A stretch of 12,422 bases of DNA from Thiomicrorhabdus sp. (GCA_015488565.1 WFNQ01000003.1:1-12422), one strand, 5' to 3'; counted from the first letter of the stretch, positions 1 to 7,034 are shown. The notes: generated from the letters alone by a model not told the origin. Numbers and translations are program-made.

Positions 1-93
1 GCGCTTAAGAATGTAAAAAAGAAGAAAAAAACCAAGAAAAAGAGTAAAAAACCCAAAAAAGTGAAAACAAGAAAGCACACAAAAAAATCATAA
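1..93 (+). CDS. C-terminal end of an unrecognised protein with a lysine-rich tail (partial)
   Basis: Frame 1 is open from the first base to a TAA at 91-93, while the other two + frames meet stops within about 15 bases. The 30 visible residues contain 17 lysines, with runs such as KKKKKTKKKSKKPKK, and end in HTKKS. Such basic tails are typical of bacterial RNA- or DNA-binding proteins; RNase R, some DEAD-box helicases and histone-like proteins carry them. The body of the protein lies outside the window, so I cannot name it. It is convergent with the EI24-family gene. A chance open frame in A-rich DNA is the alternative, but the abrupt stop followed by a hairpin fits a gene end. Confidence 0.55.
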   Translation, partial: ALKNVKKKKKTKKKSKKPKKVKTRKHTKKS

Positions 94-99
94 TTAAAA

Positions 100-133
100 C
101 TCCCCCACTATATAGAAAACAAGGGGGGGGGAG
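100..133 (-). terminator. Probable terminator of the EAL-HDOD / aldehyde dehydrogenase / EI24 unit
   Basis: A 7-bp perfect stem, CTCCCCC (100-106) with GGGGGAG (127-133), closes a 20-base loop. Read on the minus strand it lies 14 bases past the EI24 gene's stop and is followed by TTTTAATT and, after a few bases, a further T run. The + strand copy is followed by A residues, so it should act only for minus-strand transcripts. The G arm is part of a nine-base G homopolymer (123-131), so the stem can pair in several registers. The long loop and short T tract make it moderate rather than strong. Confidence 0.5.
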
Positions 134-147
134 AAAAAATACTGAAC

Positions 148-930
148 TCACTCTTCTACACTGTTGGAATCCGTTGTTTTGGGCATCGTAGAAAGGTGGT
201 CAAAATAGTAATGAGCCAGTGCAATGACGCCAAAAACGGGGGCAAACAAACCAAGTATCGGAAAGGTGCTTAATAAGAAAAACAGCCCTAACACCAACGT
301 TGGAGGCCAAGCACCTAGGCCTTTAATCTCATTAAATAGGTTTTCTGGCAAAATCACTTGGCCAACATCCAACACCAATGCATAACGAAAGAAAAGAAAG
401 CCAAGTAGCCAGAACCAAATAATATTCACCAAGGGAATAAACAACATTGGAAAGGTCAGCAAGAAAAGCAACAGTAAAAGCAAGCCAAATTTAAGCATTT
501 TACCCAACATGCCTAACATCGTACCGTGCCCTTGATAGTCCACATTGGGATAGTGTTTATCATGCACCACTTTCACAATACTGTCGGTCATAAAACCCGT
601 AATAATCATCGCAAACAGCAAAATCAAATAACTGCCTAATAACACCCCTAAAATACCTGCAACAACCGCAAATACCGCCGTTACAATCCACAGCAACACC
701 ACACCAATAATCGGAATAGAACCAATGGTTTGTTCGGCTTCCACCGTCCAAGTCGTGGCATCCATCACCATCGGATTACCGGTGACAAAATCACTGAATA
801 AAAACACCCCAAATAGACCATACCCTAAAACAGACACTAAAATAATAGAGGCTAAAAAAGGAATGAACAACCGCCATAAAATAGCGGGTTCTTTGAGGTC
901 AGACAGGGTTTTTAACAGCAAATCAAACAT
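148..930 (-). CDS. EI24 domain-containing inner-membrane protein
   Basis: A 260-residue, very hydrophobic protein of the EI24/CysZ-like family. Membrane stretches lie at about residues 18-45, 72-117 (long enough for two passes), 140-190 (again two) and 214-248. A polar patch around 120-135 carries the HYPNVDYQG segment that is typical of the family. The C-terminus is short and acidic (ends SVEE). CysZ relatives import sulfate, but many EI24 proteins have no assigned role and nothing here singles out a substrate. Its ATG shares one base with the TAA of the aldehyde dehydrogenase (TAATG), and there is no good Shine-Dalgarno sequence, so translation is probably coupled to the upstream gene. It is the last gene of the unit. 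Family assignment is fairly secure; function is open. Confidence 0.8.
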   Translation of the reverse strand: MFDLLLKTLSDLKEPAILWRLFIPFLASIILVSVLGYGLFGVFLFSDFVTGNPMVMDATTWTVEAEQTIGSIPIIGVVLLWIVTAVFAVVAGILGVLLGSYLILLFAMIITGFMTDSIVKVVHDKHYPNVDYQGHGTMLGMLGKMLKFGLLLLLLFLLTFPMLFIPLVNIIWFWLLGFLFFRYALVLDVGQVILPENLFNEIKGLGAWPPTLVLGLFFLLSTFPILGLFAPVFGVIALAHYYFDHLSTMPKTTDSNSVEE

Positions 931-2300
931 TATTTAATCCAGATCGACTTCACATTCATGAATTCTCGAATTCCCTGAGAGGAGAGTTCTCGACCGTAGC
1001 CTGAATTTTTTACCCCCCCAAATGGCATTCTTTGATCGGAAAAACTAGGGCTATTAATAAAGGTCGCACCCGACTCCATCCCTCGTGCAATGGTTTCGGC
1101 CGTGGTTAAGTCATCACTCCACACTGAGCCACCTAAACCGTAGTTGATTGAGTTGGCAATGCCCAAGGCATGAGCAGGTTCGGTTGCAGCAAACACCATC
1201 GCGACGGGGCCAAAAAACTCTTCGCTGTAAGCGGGCATATCGCTGGTAATGCCCGTTAAGATTGTGGGCGCGTAATAACTACCTGGGCGATCAAGCTGAT
1301 AGCCTCCTGTCACTAAGGTCGCCCCCATTTCAACGGCTTTCATAACTTGTTCATGCATCTCCTCTAAAAGGTCTTGGCGCGACATGGGTGCTAAAGTGGT
1401 AGCGGCATCCATAGGATCTCCCGCCACAAACTTTTCTTCAATCGCGGTTTTAAACTGCTCTACAAACTCATTAAAACGCGTTTGATCCACAATAAAGCGT
1501 TTGGCGGCAATACAGCTCTGCCCCATGTTCAAGAAACGCCCTGCCACAGCACCCGCCACGGCGGCTTTCATATTCGCGCTGTCCAGAACAATAAAGGCAT
1601 CTGCCCCACCTAATTCAAGCACTGTTTTTTTAAGCTCCGAACCTGCCACACTAGCGACTTGTCGCCCTGCATTTTCACTGCCAGTTAACGTCACGGCTCT
1701 GACCGCAGGATGACGAATAACGCTTTCTACCATGCGCGCGCCAATCATGAGGGTGGTAAAATGATAATCAGGAAACCCTGCTTTTCGAAATACCTCTTCT
1801 AACGCTAAGGCACACTGTGGCACATTGGAGGCGTGCTTTAAAATAGCAATATTACCCGCCACCAGCGCAGGCGCGGCAAAACGAAAGACTTGCCAGAAAG
1901 GATAATTCCAAGGCATTACCGCTAACACCACGCCTAACGGCTGGTAGTTTACGTAACTTTTAGAACCATCGGTTTCCACCATTTCATCGGCCAAAAATTC
2001 AGGGCCTTTTTCGGCATAGTAGTCACACACCTTAGCGCATTTTTCAATTTCACCTTGGGCTTCAATAAAGGTTTTTCCCATCTCTAACGTAATCAGTTCA
2101 GCCAGTTTTTCACTGTCATCCCTAAGGACATCCGCCACACGTTTCATCATCGTACAACGAACATCAATGGGTGTCAGCTGTGACCACTCTTTAAACTGGT
2201 AGCCTGCTTGGGTCACCACGTCGTCTAATGTGGCTTGATCCCACGTTTCAAAAGTACCTAATAACTCGCCGTTTGCTGGGTTAATGGATTCCATCGCCAT
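930..2300 (-). CDS. NAD(P)-dependent succinate-semialdehyde dehydrogenase family protein (Sad/YneI type)
   Basis: This 456-residue soluble aldehyde dehydrogenase oxidises an aldehyde, probably succinate semialdehyde, to the acid using NAD(P)+. The active-site set is complete: Asn in MPWNYPFW (about residue 130), general base Glu229 in LELGGADAF and nucleophile Cys263 in GQSCIAAKRF, with the usual 34-residue spacing between the last two. The EEFFGPV motif and the C-terminal MPFGGVKNSGYGREL segment are present. Length and overall text match E. coli Sad (YneI) closely, although true substrate range cannot be read from sequence. The ATG at 2300 has a good AAGGAG six bases upstream; an in-frame ATG two codons later is less well placed. 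It follows the EAL-HDOD gene by 57 bases and overlaps the EI24 gene by one base. No GABA transaminase is visible nearby, so GABA catabolism is not supported by context. Confidence 0.88.
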   Translation of the reverse strand: MAMESINPANGELLGTFETWDQATLDDVVTQAGYQFKEWSQLTPIDVRCTMMKRVADVLRDDSEKLAELITLEMGKTFIEAQGEIEKCAKVCDYYAEKGPEFLADEMVETDGSKSYVNYQPLGVVLAVMPWNYPFWQVFRFAAPALVAGNIAILKHASNVPQCALALEEVFRKAGFPDYHFTTLMIGARMVESVIRHPAVRAVTLTGSENAGRQVASVAGSELKKTVLELGGADAFIVLDSANMKAAVAGAVAGRFLNMGQSCIAAKRFIVDQTRFNEFVEQFKTAIEEKFVAGDPMDAATTLAPMSRQDLLEEMHEQVMKAVEMGATLVTGGYQLDRPGSYYAPTILTGITSDMPAYSEEFFGPVAMVFAATEPAHALGIANSINYGLGGSVWSDDLTTAETIARGMESGATFINSPSFSDQRMPFGGVKNSGYGRELSSQGIREFMNVKSIWIK

Positions 2301-2357
2301 GAACTGCTCCTTGTTAATAAATGAAGGGGGGGAAATATTTTATCAATGATAATATTT
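2301..2357. other. Intercistronic gap with a G7 tract and AT-rich hairpin
   Basis: The gap between the EAL-HDOD gene and the aldehyde dehydrogenase holds a seven-base G run (2326-2332; C7 in the minus-strand mRNA). Next to it is an AT-rich imperfect hairpin around 2333-2357 with arms AAATATT...ATC and GATAATATTT. I see no convincing -35 element, so an internal promoter is not called. The hairpin lacks a GC core and does not look like a terminator, so read-through into the dehydrogenase gene is likely. Confidence 0.4.
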
Positions 2358-3557
2358 TTATAAAATAGCTTGCTGTGCCCAAGCATTTGCGAGCATAAAT
2401 CGCTCCGAAAGCTCCGACACATCCAACTGTTCAAACGTAAGATGACTGGATGACGCATCAAGTTGCTCAACTTGCTCCACAACGGATAAGGCCTCTCCCA
2501 TTGCGCCATAACGCTGAACCAAAGCGGCTTTTATTTCGTTTGACAGAGGCATGTCTATCACAACATCTTCTAGAGATACTTTAAAAAAAGCACCTAAATT
2601 TGAGAATAATCCAACTAAAAAGAAACTCTCTTTCTCTTTTTTATATTTAGTATCCACGGCCAGCCGCTCACAAAATCTAGCACGAGCTAATGAACTGGTC
2701 AATAACTCTTTAGGAACACCTTCCATATTCGATAACATTAACGTATTAACCCAAAATTTTAAGCGATTTAACCCTAAATACGTTAATGCATCCGAAATGC
2801 TTTCAACTCGAATTGGAATCATCGCCGCAGGGTTATTAATGGCTGCTAATAACTTATAACTCAAGGTGACATCTTGACGAATAAGGTCTGATAGCTCTTG
2901 AAAACGCGTGGAAGGCTCATTCACTTTAGCAAGTAATTGCAATAAAATAAGGCGGTTGCCTGAGAGTTTTTTACCGTTAATCACGGTAGGATGATTAAAA
3001 AAGTACCCTTGAAAATAATCAAAGCCTAGTCGCTTTAAAACCTGGAACTGTTCTTCCGTGTCCACTTTTTGTGCGATGACTTTAATCCCTTTCTGGTGCA
3101 ACAAATCAATCATGGACTTGAGCTCTAGACCACTCTTACCGCTCACATCTATTTTGGCATAATCACTAATACTCGCCAATTTCGCACTGGTCTTGGAGTC
3201 TATAAACTCACCTAACACGATACTAGAGCCTAGCTGTTTCAGCTCTTTTAAACTCCGTAGCGTATGTGCATTGCCTAACACACCATCGGAAATTTCCAGC
3301 ATAATCGGATGCAACGCATCAAAACGAGGTAAAAACTCTTTACGAATCATTTGACTGGGTAAATGCACCATCGCGGTATGGTTTCCGACAATCGCTTGAA
3401 AACCGATGGCTTCTTGAATTTTGGTAATTAAAGACTGTGTGGCTTGTAACGTGGCTTCACAAGTGGGTGTTAACCCTTGATAGAACTGTAAATCATAAGC
3501 AAAGACATTCATATAGGTATCTAAAACTGGCTGTCGCCCAATAAAGACTTCTGACAT
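2358..3557 (-). CDS. Degenerate EAL + HDOD domain signalling protein (YuxH/CdgJ-like)
   Basis: This 399-residue protein has two parts. Residues 1 to about 195 are an EAL-like fold: the start VFIGRQPVLDTYMNVFAYDLQFY is the usual opening of this family, and later KIDVSG, QKVDTEEQ and YFQGYFF match EAL landmarks. The catalytic motif is broken: YDL (residues 21-23) replaces the EAL/YEL core, and the DDFGTG metal site is replaced by GEFIDSK. Phosphodiesterase activity is therefore not expected. Residues about 200-390 form an HDOD domain (LSDLIRQDVTLSYKLLAAINNPA, then the ALTYLGLNRLKFWV segment), a helical module without the HD catalytic pair. Relatives act as non-enzymatic regulators in motility and c-di-GMP networks, probably through protein contacts. 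The ATG at 3557 follows TAGGA with a long 10-base spacer. It is divergent from the GGDEF-EAL gene at 3970, which suggests a shared signalling theme. Confidence 0.85.
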   Translation of the reverse strand: MSEVFIGRQPVLDTYMNVFAYDLQFYQGLTPTCEATLQATQSLITKIQEAIGFQAIVGNHTAMVHLPSQMIRKEFLPRFDALHPIMLEISDGVLGNAHTLRSLKELKQLGSSIVLGEFIDSKTSAKLASISDYAKIDVSGKSGLELKSMIDLLHQKGIKVIAQKVDTEEQFQVLKRLGFDYFQGYFFNHPTVINGKKLSGNRLILLQLLAKVNEPSTRFQELSDLIRQDVTLSYKLLAAINNPAAMIPIRVESISDALTYLGLNRLKFWVNTLMLSNMEGVPKELLTSSLARARFCERLAVDTKYKKEKESFFLVGLFSNLGAFFKVSLEDVVIDMPLSNEIKAALVQRYGAMGEALSVVEQVEQLDASSSHLTFEQLDVSELSERFMLANAWAQQAIL

Positions 3558-3630
3558 TCTATTTTTTTCCTAAAAGCCCCCTTTTTTACACCCAATTCAC
3601 CGACGAGTTCGCCGTCTCAATAAGGGGGGG
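3558..3630 (-). promoter_or_regulatory. Foldable 5' leader of the EAL-HDOD gene
   Basis: If transcription starts about 7 bases past the predicted -10, the mRNA begins in a run of C (G run at 3624-3631 on the + strand). That run (with TT) can pair with AAGGGGG further down (+ strand CCCCCTT, 3577-3583), closing a roughly 38-base loop. Inside the loop is a smaller hairpin, GACG/CGTC around GACGGCGAACTCGTC (about 3602-3616). The ribosome binding site TAGGA lies just after the outer helix. It does not match any riboswitch consensus I know, including the c-di-GMP classes. Pairing is read by eye; a regulatory role is inference. Confidence 0.35.
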
Positions 3631-3636
3631 GAGAAA

Positions 3637-3664
3637 ATTAAATTCGTGATGAAAGTACAGTCAA
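3637..3664 (-). promoter_or_regulatory. Sigma70-like promoter for the EAL-HDOD / dehydrogenase / EI24 unit
   Basis: On the minus strand, TTGACT (3664-3659) and TTTAAT (3642-3637) are separated by 16 bases; each hexamer matches five of six consensus positions. The predicted start falls near 3630, at a poly-C tract, giving a leader of about 70 bases before the ATG at 3557. No other promoter of similar quality was seen between 3558 and 3800 on this strand. Confidence 0.55.
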
Positions 3665-3796
3665 ATCATACGCCATAAGTAAAAAGAATACACGAAGAAA
3701 TGAAACCTTATCACTTTTACTCCCTAATAGAAGTACCAAATACATTAAAAAACGACACGATAAACGAATTTTCTATCTAGGGATTAGGATAGTATT

Positions 3797-3857
3797 TAGG
3801 AGCCTGCCTGAGAATAAGTTTCTCTCTCTACAACCCTCATTCTCAGACGGACTCCTA
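3797..3857. repeat. 19-bp imperfect inverted repeat flanked by AGTATT direct repeats
   Basis: The left arm TAGGAGCCTGCCTGAGAAT (3797-3815) is the reverse complement of the right arm (3839-3857) at 16 of 19 positions, around a 23-base pyrimidine-rich loop. All three differences are transitions, so an RNA hairpin would have G-U wobbles and A-C mismatches; the minus-strand version is slightly better paired. AGTATT stands directly before the left arm (3791-3796) and again at 3857-3862, with an extra shared T on the left (TAGTATT). This is the layout of a small inserted palindromic element with a target duplication, though a leader-RNA hairpin or protein site is also possible. There is no T run to make it a normal terminator. 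Confidence 0.7.
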
Positions 3858-3928
3858 GTATTCTAGCTCGAAACATTGTAATATTTCTCAATGTGCTCAA
3901 AAACAATCATTACAGATAACGATATATT

Positions 3929-3956
3929 AAAAAGTCATAACAAAAAAGTCATAACA
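3929..3956. repeat. Perfect tandem duplication of a 14-base unit before the GGDEF-EAL start
   Basis: AAAAAGTCATAACA occurs twice head to tail (3929-3942 and 3943-3956) with no mismatch. The second copy ends 13 bases before the GTG start at 3970, in the space where a ribosome binding site would sit. It may be a recent slippage duplication, or a pair of binding sites for a regulator or initiation factor. No strong Shine-Dalgarno sequence is present between it and the start. Confidence 0.85.
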
Positions 3957-3969
3957 CTGAAGACGCTAT

Positions 3970-6762
3970 GTGAAATATTTTCTTTTTAAAGACCCTCTTA
4001 ACCTATCAGGCAAGCAACTGGTTATGGTATTTTTGCCCAGCTGTCTTGTCTTAATACTCGCCTTTTTATTTGAGGCCTCACAACAATATCAAACAGCAAA
4101 AGACTCCTTTACCGTCAATACCGATAAATTAAGTTCACAACAATTACAAATTGAAAAGCATACCGCCATTTTACTGGATGCGTTATCCCAATACTATGCC
4201 ACCAATATCAACCTGAGCAATAACGATTTTGAACACTTTGCCAAAGGATTATACAAACAGAGTACCAACATTCACTCCATTGGCTTTGCCCCCTACTTAA
4301 CAAAAGATCAAAAAAGTACATTTGAAGAACAACAGCAACAAAAAGGGCTGAGCTCTGTTTTCATCATGGGAAAAGGCCTGTTTGAAGAAGAAGCCGTGAA
4401 CAACTCTAAGCATGTCCTTCCCATCAGCAACATCATCCCCTATGATGCAGAGCACATCCTCTATTTAAGCGAAGATTTATTCAGTTTACCTAGCGTAGCA
4501 AATCAGTTCAAAATAGCGGCACAAACCAACCAGCCTTATACTGAGCTCTTGCAATCCAGTCACACCAAAGCATTTTACACCCTTAGCTTAAAACCAGTCT
4601 ATTTTGATGACCCCTATCGACTAACGCCCAGTGAACGTTTGCAGCAAGTAAAAGGTGCCGTTTTTATTATCTTGCCCATTGAAAAAATTGTTTTTCAACA
4701 AATAAAAACACTCTTTTCGGGTAAAAACATTTTTTTTAATAGCGCGCTTCCCATAAAAAACAGTCCACTATTTAGCCAAATCGCCTATCAGGGTCACCCC
4801 CATAGCCCACTATTTTCTCTGCTGGAATTTCAGTTTTATAAACCATTCTCTCTTATTTCAAACCAATCTAATACCCGGATTGACCTAGAACAACATTGGT
4901 ACCTAACCCAATTAAAAGTTGAGCCTATTTTAATTACGCTTTATCTCGCTTTGGTTGTATTCCTTGCCTTCATACTTTTCTCAATCGTTGTTTTTCGTCA
5001 CACTCAACATTTACAACAAACTCAAACCCGACTCACTCGAATCATTGACACCTCTCAAGAGGCGGTGATTGTGACCAATAAAGAAGGAATCGTTAAAATA
5101 TGGAACCCCATAGCCATCCAACTGTTTGGTTACTCCGAACATAACGCATTAAATAAGCCCATTATGCAACTTATCTTTAAACACTCAGAAACAAGCAATC
5201 AAGAAAAATTAATACAGTTATTTTTAACCACCTTTAATCTGCATAACGACCGCTCTAACAACCTAAAACAAGAGCTCACCCTTACGACTCGTTCTGGCAA
5301 AAAAGTCATCACAGAAGTCGCCACCTCGGTGATTAACAACCCTAAAAATCCAGCCGATATTGAAATCAGTTTTTTTATTAAAGACATCACTTATCAACGC
5401 CAAACGGAAGCGGAAATTAAACAATTGGCCTACTTTGACCCACTCACCAAACTCGAAAATCGCACGTTTTTTAAAACACAGGTTGAAAAAATAATTCAAC
5501 AAAAACAGTACGATACCTTTGCTATTTTATTTTTAGATTTAGACGGGTTTAAACAAGTGAACGACTCCTTAGGTCATAGCATTGGGGATGAGTTATTAAT
5601 CGTTATCGCCAAACGTATCAATAACGCCCTACGTAGTACCGCACACACCTCCCATATTTGTCGATTTGGAGGAGATGAGTTTGTCTTAATGCTGGGCAAT
5701 GTTTATCAAAAGCAAGCGGCACAGGTTTCATTACGACTGCTCAATAAAATCGAACGTTTAATCAAGCTAAAACACGATGAACTTAAAATTTCTGGCAGTA
5801 TTGGTATTGCTCTTTATCCCCAACATGGTCAAGATGTGGATACGCTACTCCGACATGCCGATACCGCAATGTATCAATCGAAAGGCTCTGGAAAAAACAC
5901 CTATTCTATCTATGATGATTCCATGGAAAAACAACTTTCTAGGCGTTTATTGCTTGAAAAACATCTTAGAAATGCGTTGCGCTTAAATGAGTTTTCACTG
6001 GTCTTTCAGCCTAAAATAGAGGTGTTAACGGGAACCATTGTTGGCGTAGAGGCGTTAATTCGCTGGAATAACCCTGTATTAGGATTTGTGCCACCCGATG
6101 AATTCATCCCGATTGCAGAAGAGAGCTCTCTTATCCTTAAAATTGGCGATTGGGTCGCAAAAACCTGCATCCAACAACTGGTTTTATGGAGAAAGACGAA
6201 ACACAAAAACCTACACATCGCCATCAATGTCAGTAGTCAACAATTACAGCATCCCAGTTTTTTACAGTCAATCACTCAAATGATGAAACAAGAAAGCCTT
6301 GCGCCCAACCTTCTTGAAATCGAACTCACCGAACGTACCATCATGTCCAATGCCGAAGAGAATATTATTCGCTTTAATGAAATTAGAGAGCAAGGCTTTG
6401 AACTGTCCGTCGATGACTTTGGAACAGGCTACTCCTCTTTAAGCTATCTTAAAAAGTTTCCACTCAGTATTATTAAAATTGATAAAAGCTTTATTGATGG
6501 CCTTCCGATGGATGAAGAAGATGCCAGTATTGCCAAAGCGATTTTGAGCTTATCGCATAACTTAAACATGAAAGTGGTGGCAGAAGGGGTTGAAACAGCA
6601 GAACAACTTACTTTCTTAAAAAACTTAAATTGCAACCTGGCCCAAGGCTATCATATTAGTCGTCCGCTTACGATTCAAAATCTTGAAGCATGGTTAACCC
6701 AAAATGAAGCTTGTTTTTACCATACAAATAGACAAGATAACGCCTCAAAACAGACAAAATGA
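3970..6762 (+). CDS. Membrane CHASE-PAS-GGDEF-EAL bifunctional c-di-GMP enzyme
   Basis: This 930-residue inner-membrane sensor probably both makes and degrades cyclic di-GMP. TM1 (about 19-34) and TM2 (about 320-342) enclose a periplasmic CHASE domain (IHSIGFAPYLT, LYLSEDLF...). A PAS domain follows (about 355-475), then GGDEF (about 482-645) with RFGGDEF intact (GGDEF 567-571) and LDLDGFKQVNDSLGH. The EAL domain (about 665-905) has GVEALIRW (EAL 694-696), ELTERT, VDDFGTGYSSLSYL, KIDKSFI, AEGVET and QGYHISRPL, so every usual catalytic and metal ligand is there. The allosteric I-site RxxD is not: HTSH stands in its place, so product inhibition by that route is unlikely. The start is GTG at 3970; the ATG two bases earlier runs straight into TGA, and no strong Shine-Dalgarno is seen. 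Its stop overlaps yidD (ATGA). The CHASE ligand is unknown. Confidence 0.93.
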   Translation: MKYFLFKDPLNLSGKQLVMVFLPSCLVLILAFLFEASQQYQTAKDSFTVNTDKLSSQQLQIEKHTAILLDALSQYYATNINLSNNDFEHFAKGLYKQSTNIHSIGFAPYLTKDQKSTFEEQQQQKGLSSVFIMGKGLFEEEAVNNSKHVLPISNIIPYDAEHILYLSEDLFSLPSVANQFKIAAQTNQPYTELLQSSHTKAFYTLSLKPVYFDDPYRLTPSERLQQVKGAVFIILPIEKIVFQQIKTLFSGKNIFFNSALPIKNSPLFSQIAYQGHPHSPLFSLLEFQFYKPFSLISNQSNTRIDLEQHWYLTQLKVEPILITLYLALVVFLAFILFSIVVFRHTQHLQQTQTRLTRIIDTSQEAVIVTNKEGIVKIWNPIAIQLFGYSEHNALNKPIMQLIFKHSETSNQEKLIQLFLTTFNLHNDRSNNLKQELTLTTRSGKKVITEVATSVINNPKNPADIEISFFIKDITYQRQTEAEIKQLAYFDPLTKLENRTFFKTQVEKIIQQKQYDTFAILFLDLDGFKQVNDSLGHSIGDELLIVIAKRINNALRSTAHTSHICRFGGDEFVLMLGNVYQKQAAQVSLRLLNKIERLIKLKHDELKISGSIGIALYPQHGQDVDTLLRHADTAMYQSKGSGKNTYSIYDDSMEKQLSRRLLLEKHLRNALRLNEFSLVFQPKIEVLTGTIVGVEALIRWNNPVLGFVPPDEFIPIAEESSLILKIGDWVAKTCIQQLVLWRKTKHKNLHIAINVSSQQLQHPSFLQSITQMMKQESLAPNLLEIELTERTIMSNAEENIIRFNEIREQGFELSVDDFGTGYSSLSYLKKFPLSIIKIDKSFIDGLPMDEEDASIAKAILSLSHNLNMKVVAEGVETAEQLTFLKNLNCNLAQGYHISRPLTIQNLEAWLTQNEACFYHTNRQDNASKQTK

Positions 6763-7034
6763 AATCCTATAACCCGCTTTACTGGCTGCTGATAGGAGTC
6801 GTCCGATTTTATCAGCTCTTTATTAGCCCAATCATTGGACCACGGTGCCGTTTTTACCCTACCTGTTCACACTACACCATTGAAGCAATCAAGCAGCACG
6901 GCGTACTCAAAGGTAGCTGGCTGGCCATCAAGCGTATTGTTCGTTGCCACCCTTACAACCCTGGCGGAATTGATCCTGTGCCGCCATGCAAGCAATGTCA
7001 TTCAAAACCAGACAAGAAAGACGATAAAAAATAG
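6759..7034 (+). CDS. yidD: Membrane protein insertion efficiency factor YidD
   Basis: A 91-residue protein with the full family signature: an N-terminal amphipathic/hydrophobic helix (PLYWLLIGVVRFYQLFISP), then PRCRFYPTCSHYTIEAI, HGVLKG, KRIVRCHPYNPGGIDPVP and a lysine-rich hydrophilic tail. The conserved cysteines are all present. YidD is a small peripheral inner-membrane protein thought to aid YidC/Sec-dependent insertion of membrane proteins. Its ATG overlaps the stop of the GGDEF-EAL gene by four bases and has no good Shine-Dalgarno of its own, so it is probably translated by coupling. The usual place for yidD is between rnpA and yidC near rpmH; none of those genes is here, so this copy is relocated or additional. 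Length is normal. Confidence 0.93.
   Translation: MKSYNPLYWLLIGVVRFYQLFISPIIGPRCRFYPTCSHYTIEAIKQHGVLKGSWLAIKRIVRCHPYNPGGIDPVPPCKQCHSKPDKKDDKK

Larger units (their letters stand above)
3558..3969. other. 412-base divergent intergenic region between two c-di-GMP-type genes
   Basis: From left to right it contains the leader and promoter of the minus-strand unit (to about 3664), an AT-rich stretch without recognisable elements (3665-3789), and a 19-bp imperfect inverted repeat bracketed by a 6-7 base direct repeat (3790-3862). After that come an AT-rich stretch (3863-3928) and a perfect 14-base tandem duplication (3929-3956), then the GTG of the GGDEF-EAL gene. I found no convincing + strand promoter; TATATT at 3923-3928 could be a -10, but no -35 stands at the right distance. 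No small coding frame with a ribosome binding site was evident. Confidence 0.6.

Noticed and set aside
2258..2509. 83-codon minus frame bridging the EAL-HDOD and dehydrogenase genes
   Set aside because: Overlaps two well-supported genes in another frame and has no family resemblance.
3600..3969. c-di-GMP riboswitch in front of the GGDEF-EAL gene
   Set aside because: I looked for the conserved class I and II landmarks and found none; the only clear structure is the 3797-3857 inverted repeat.
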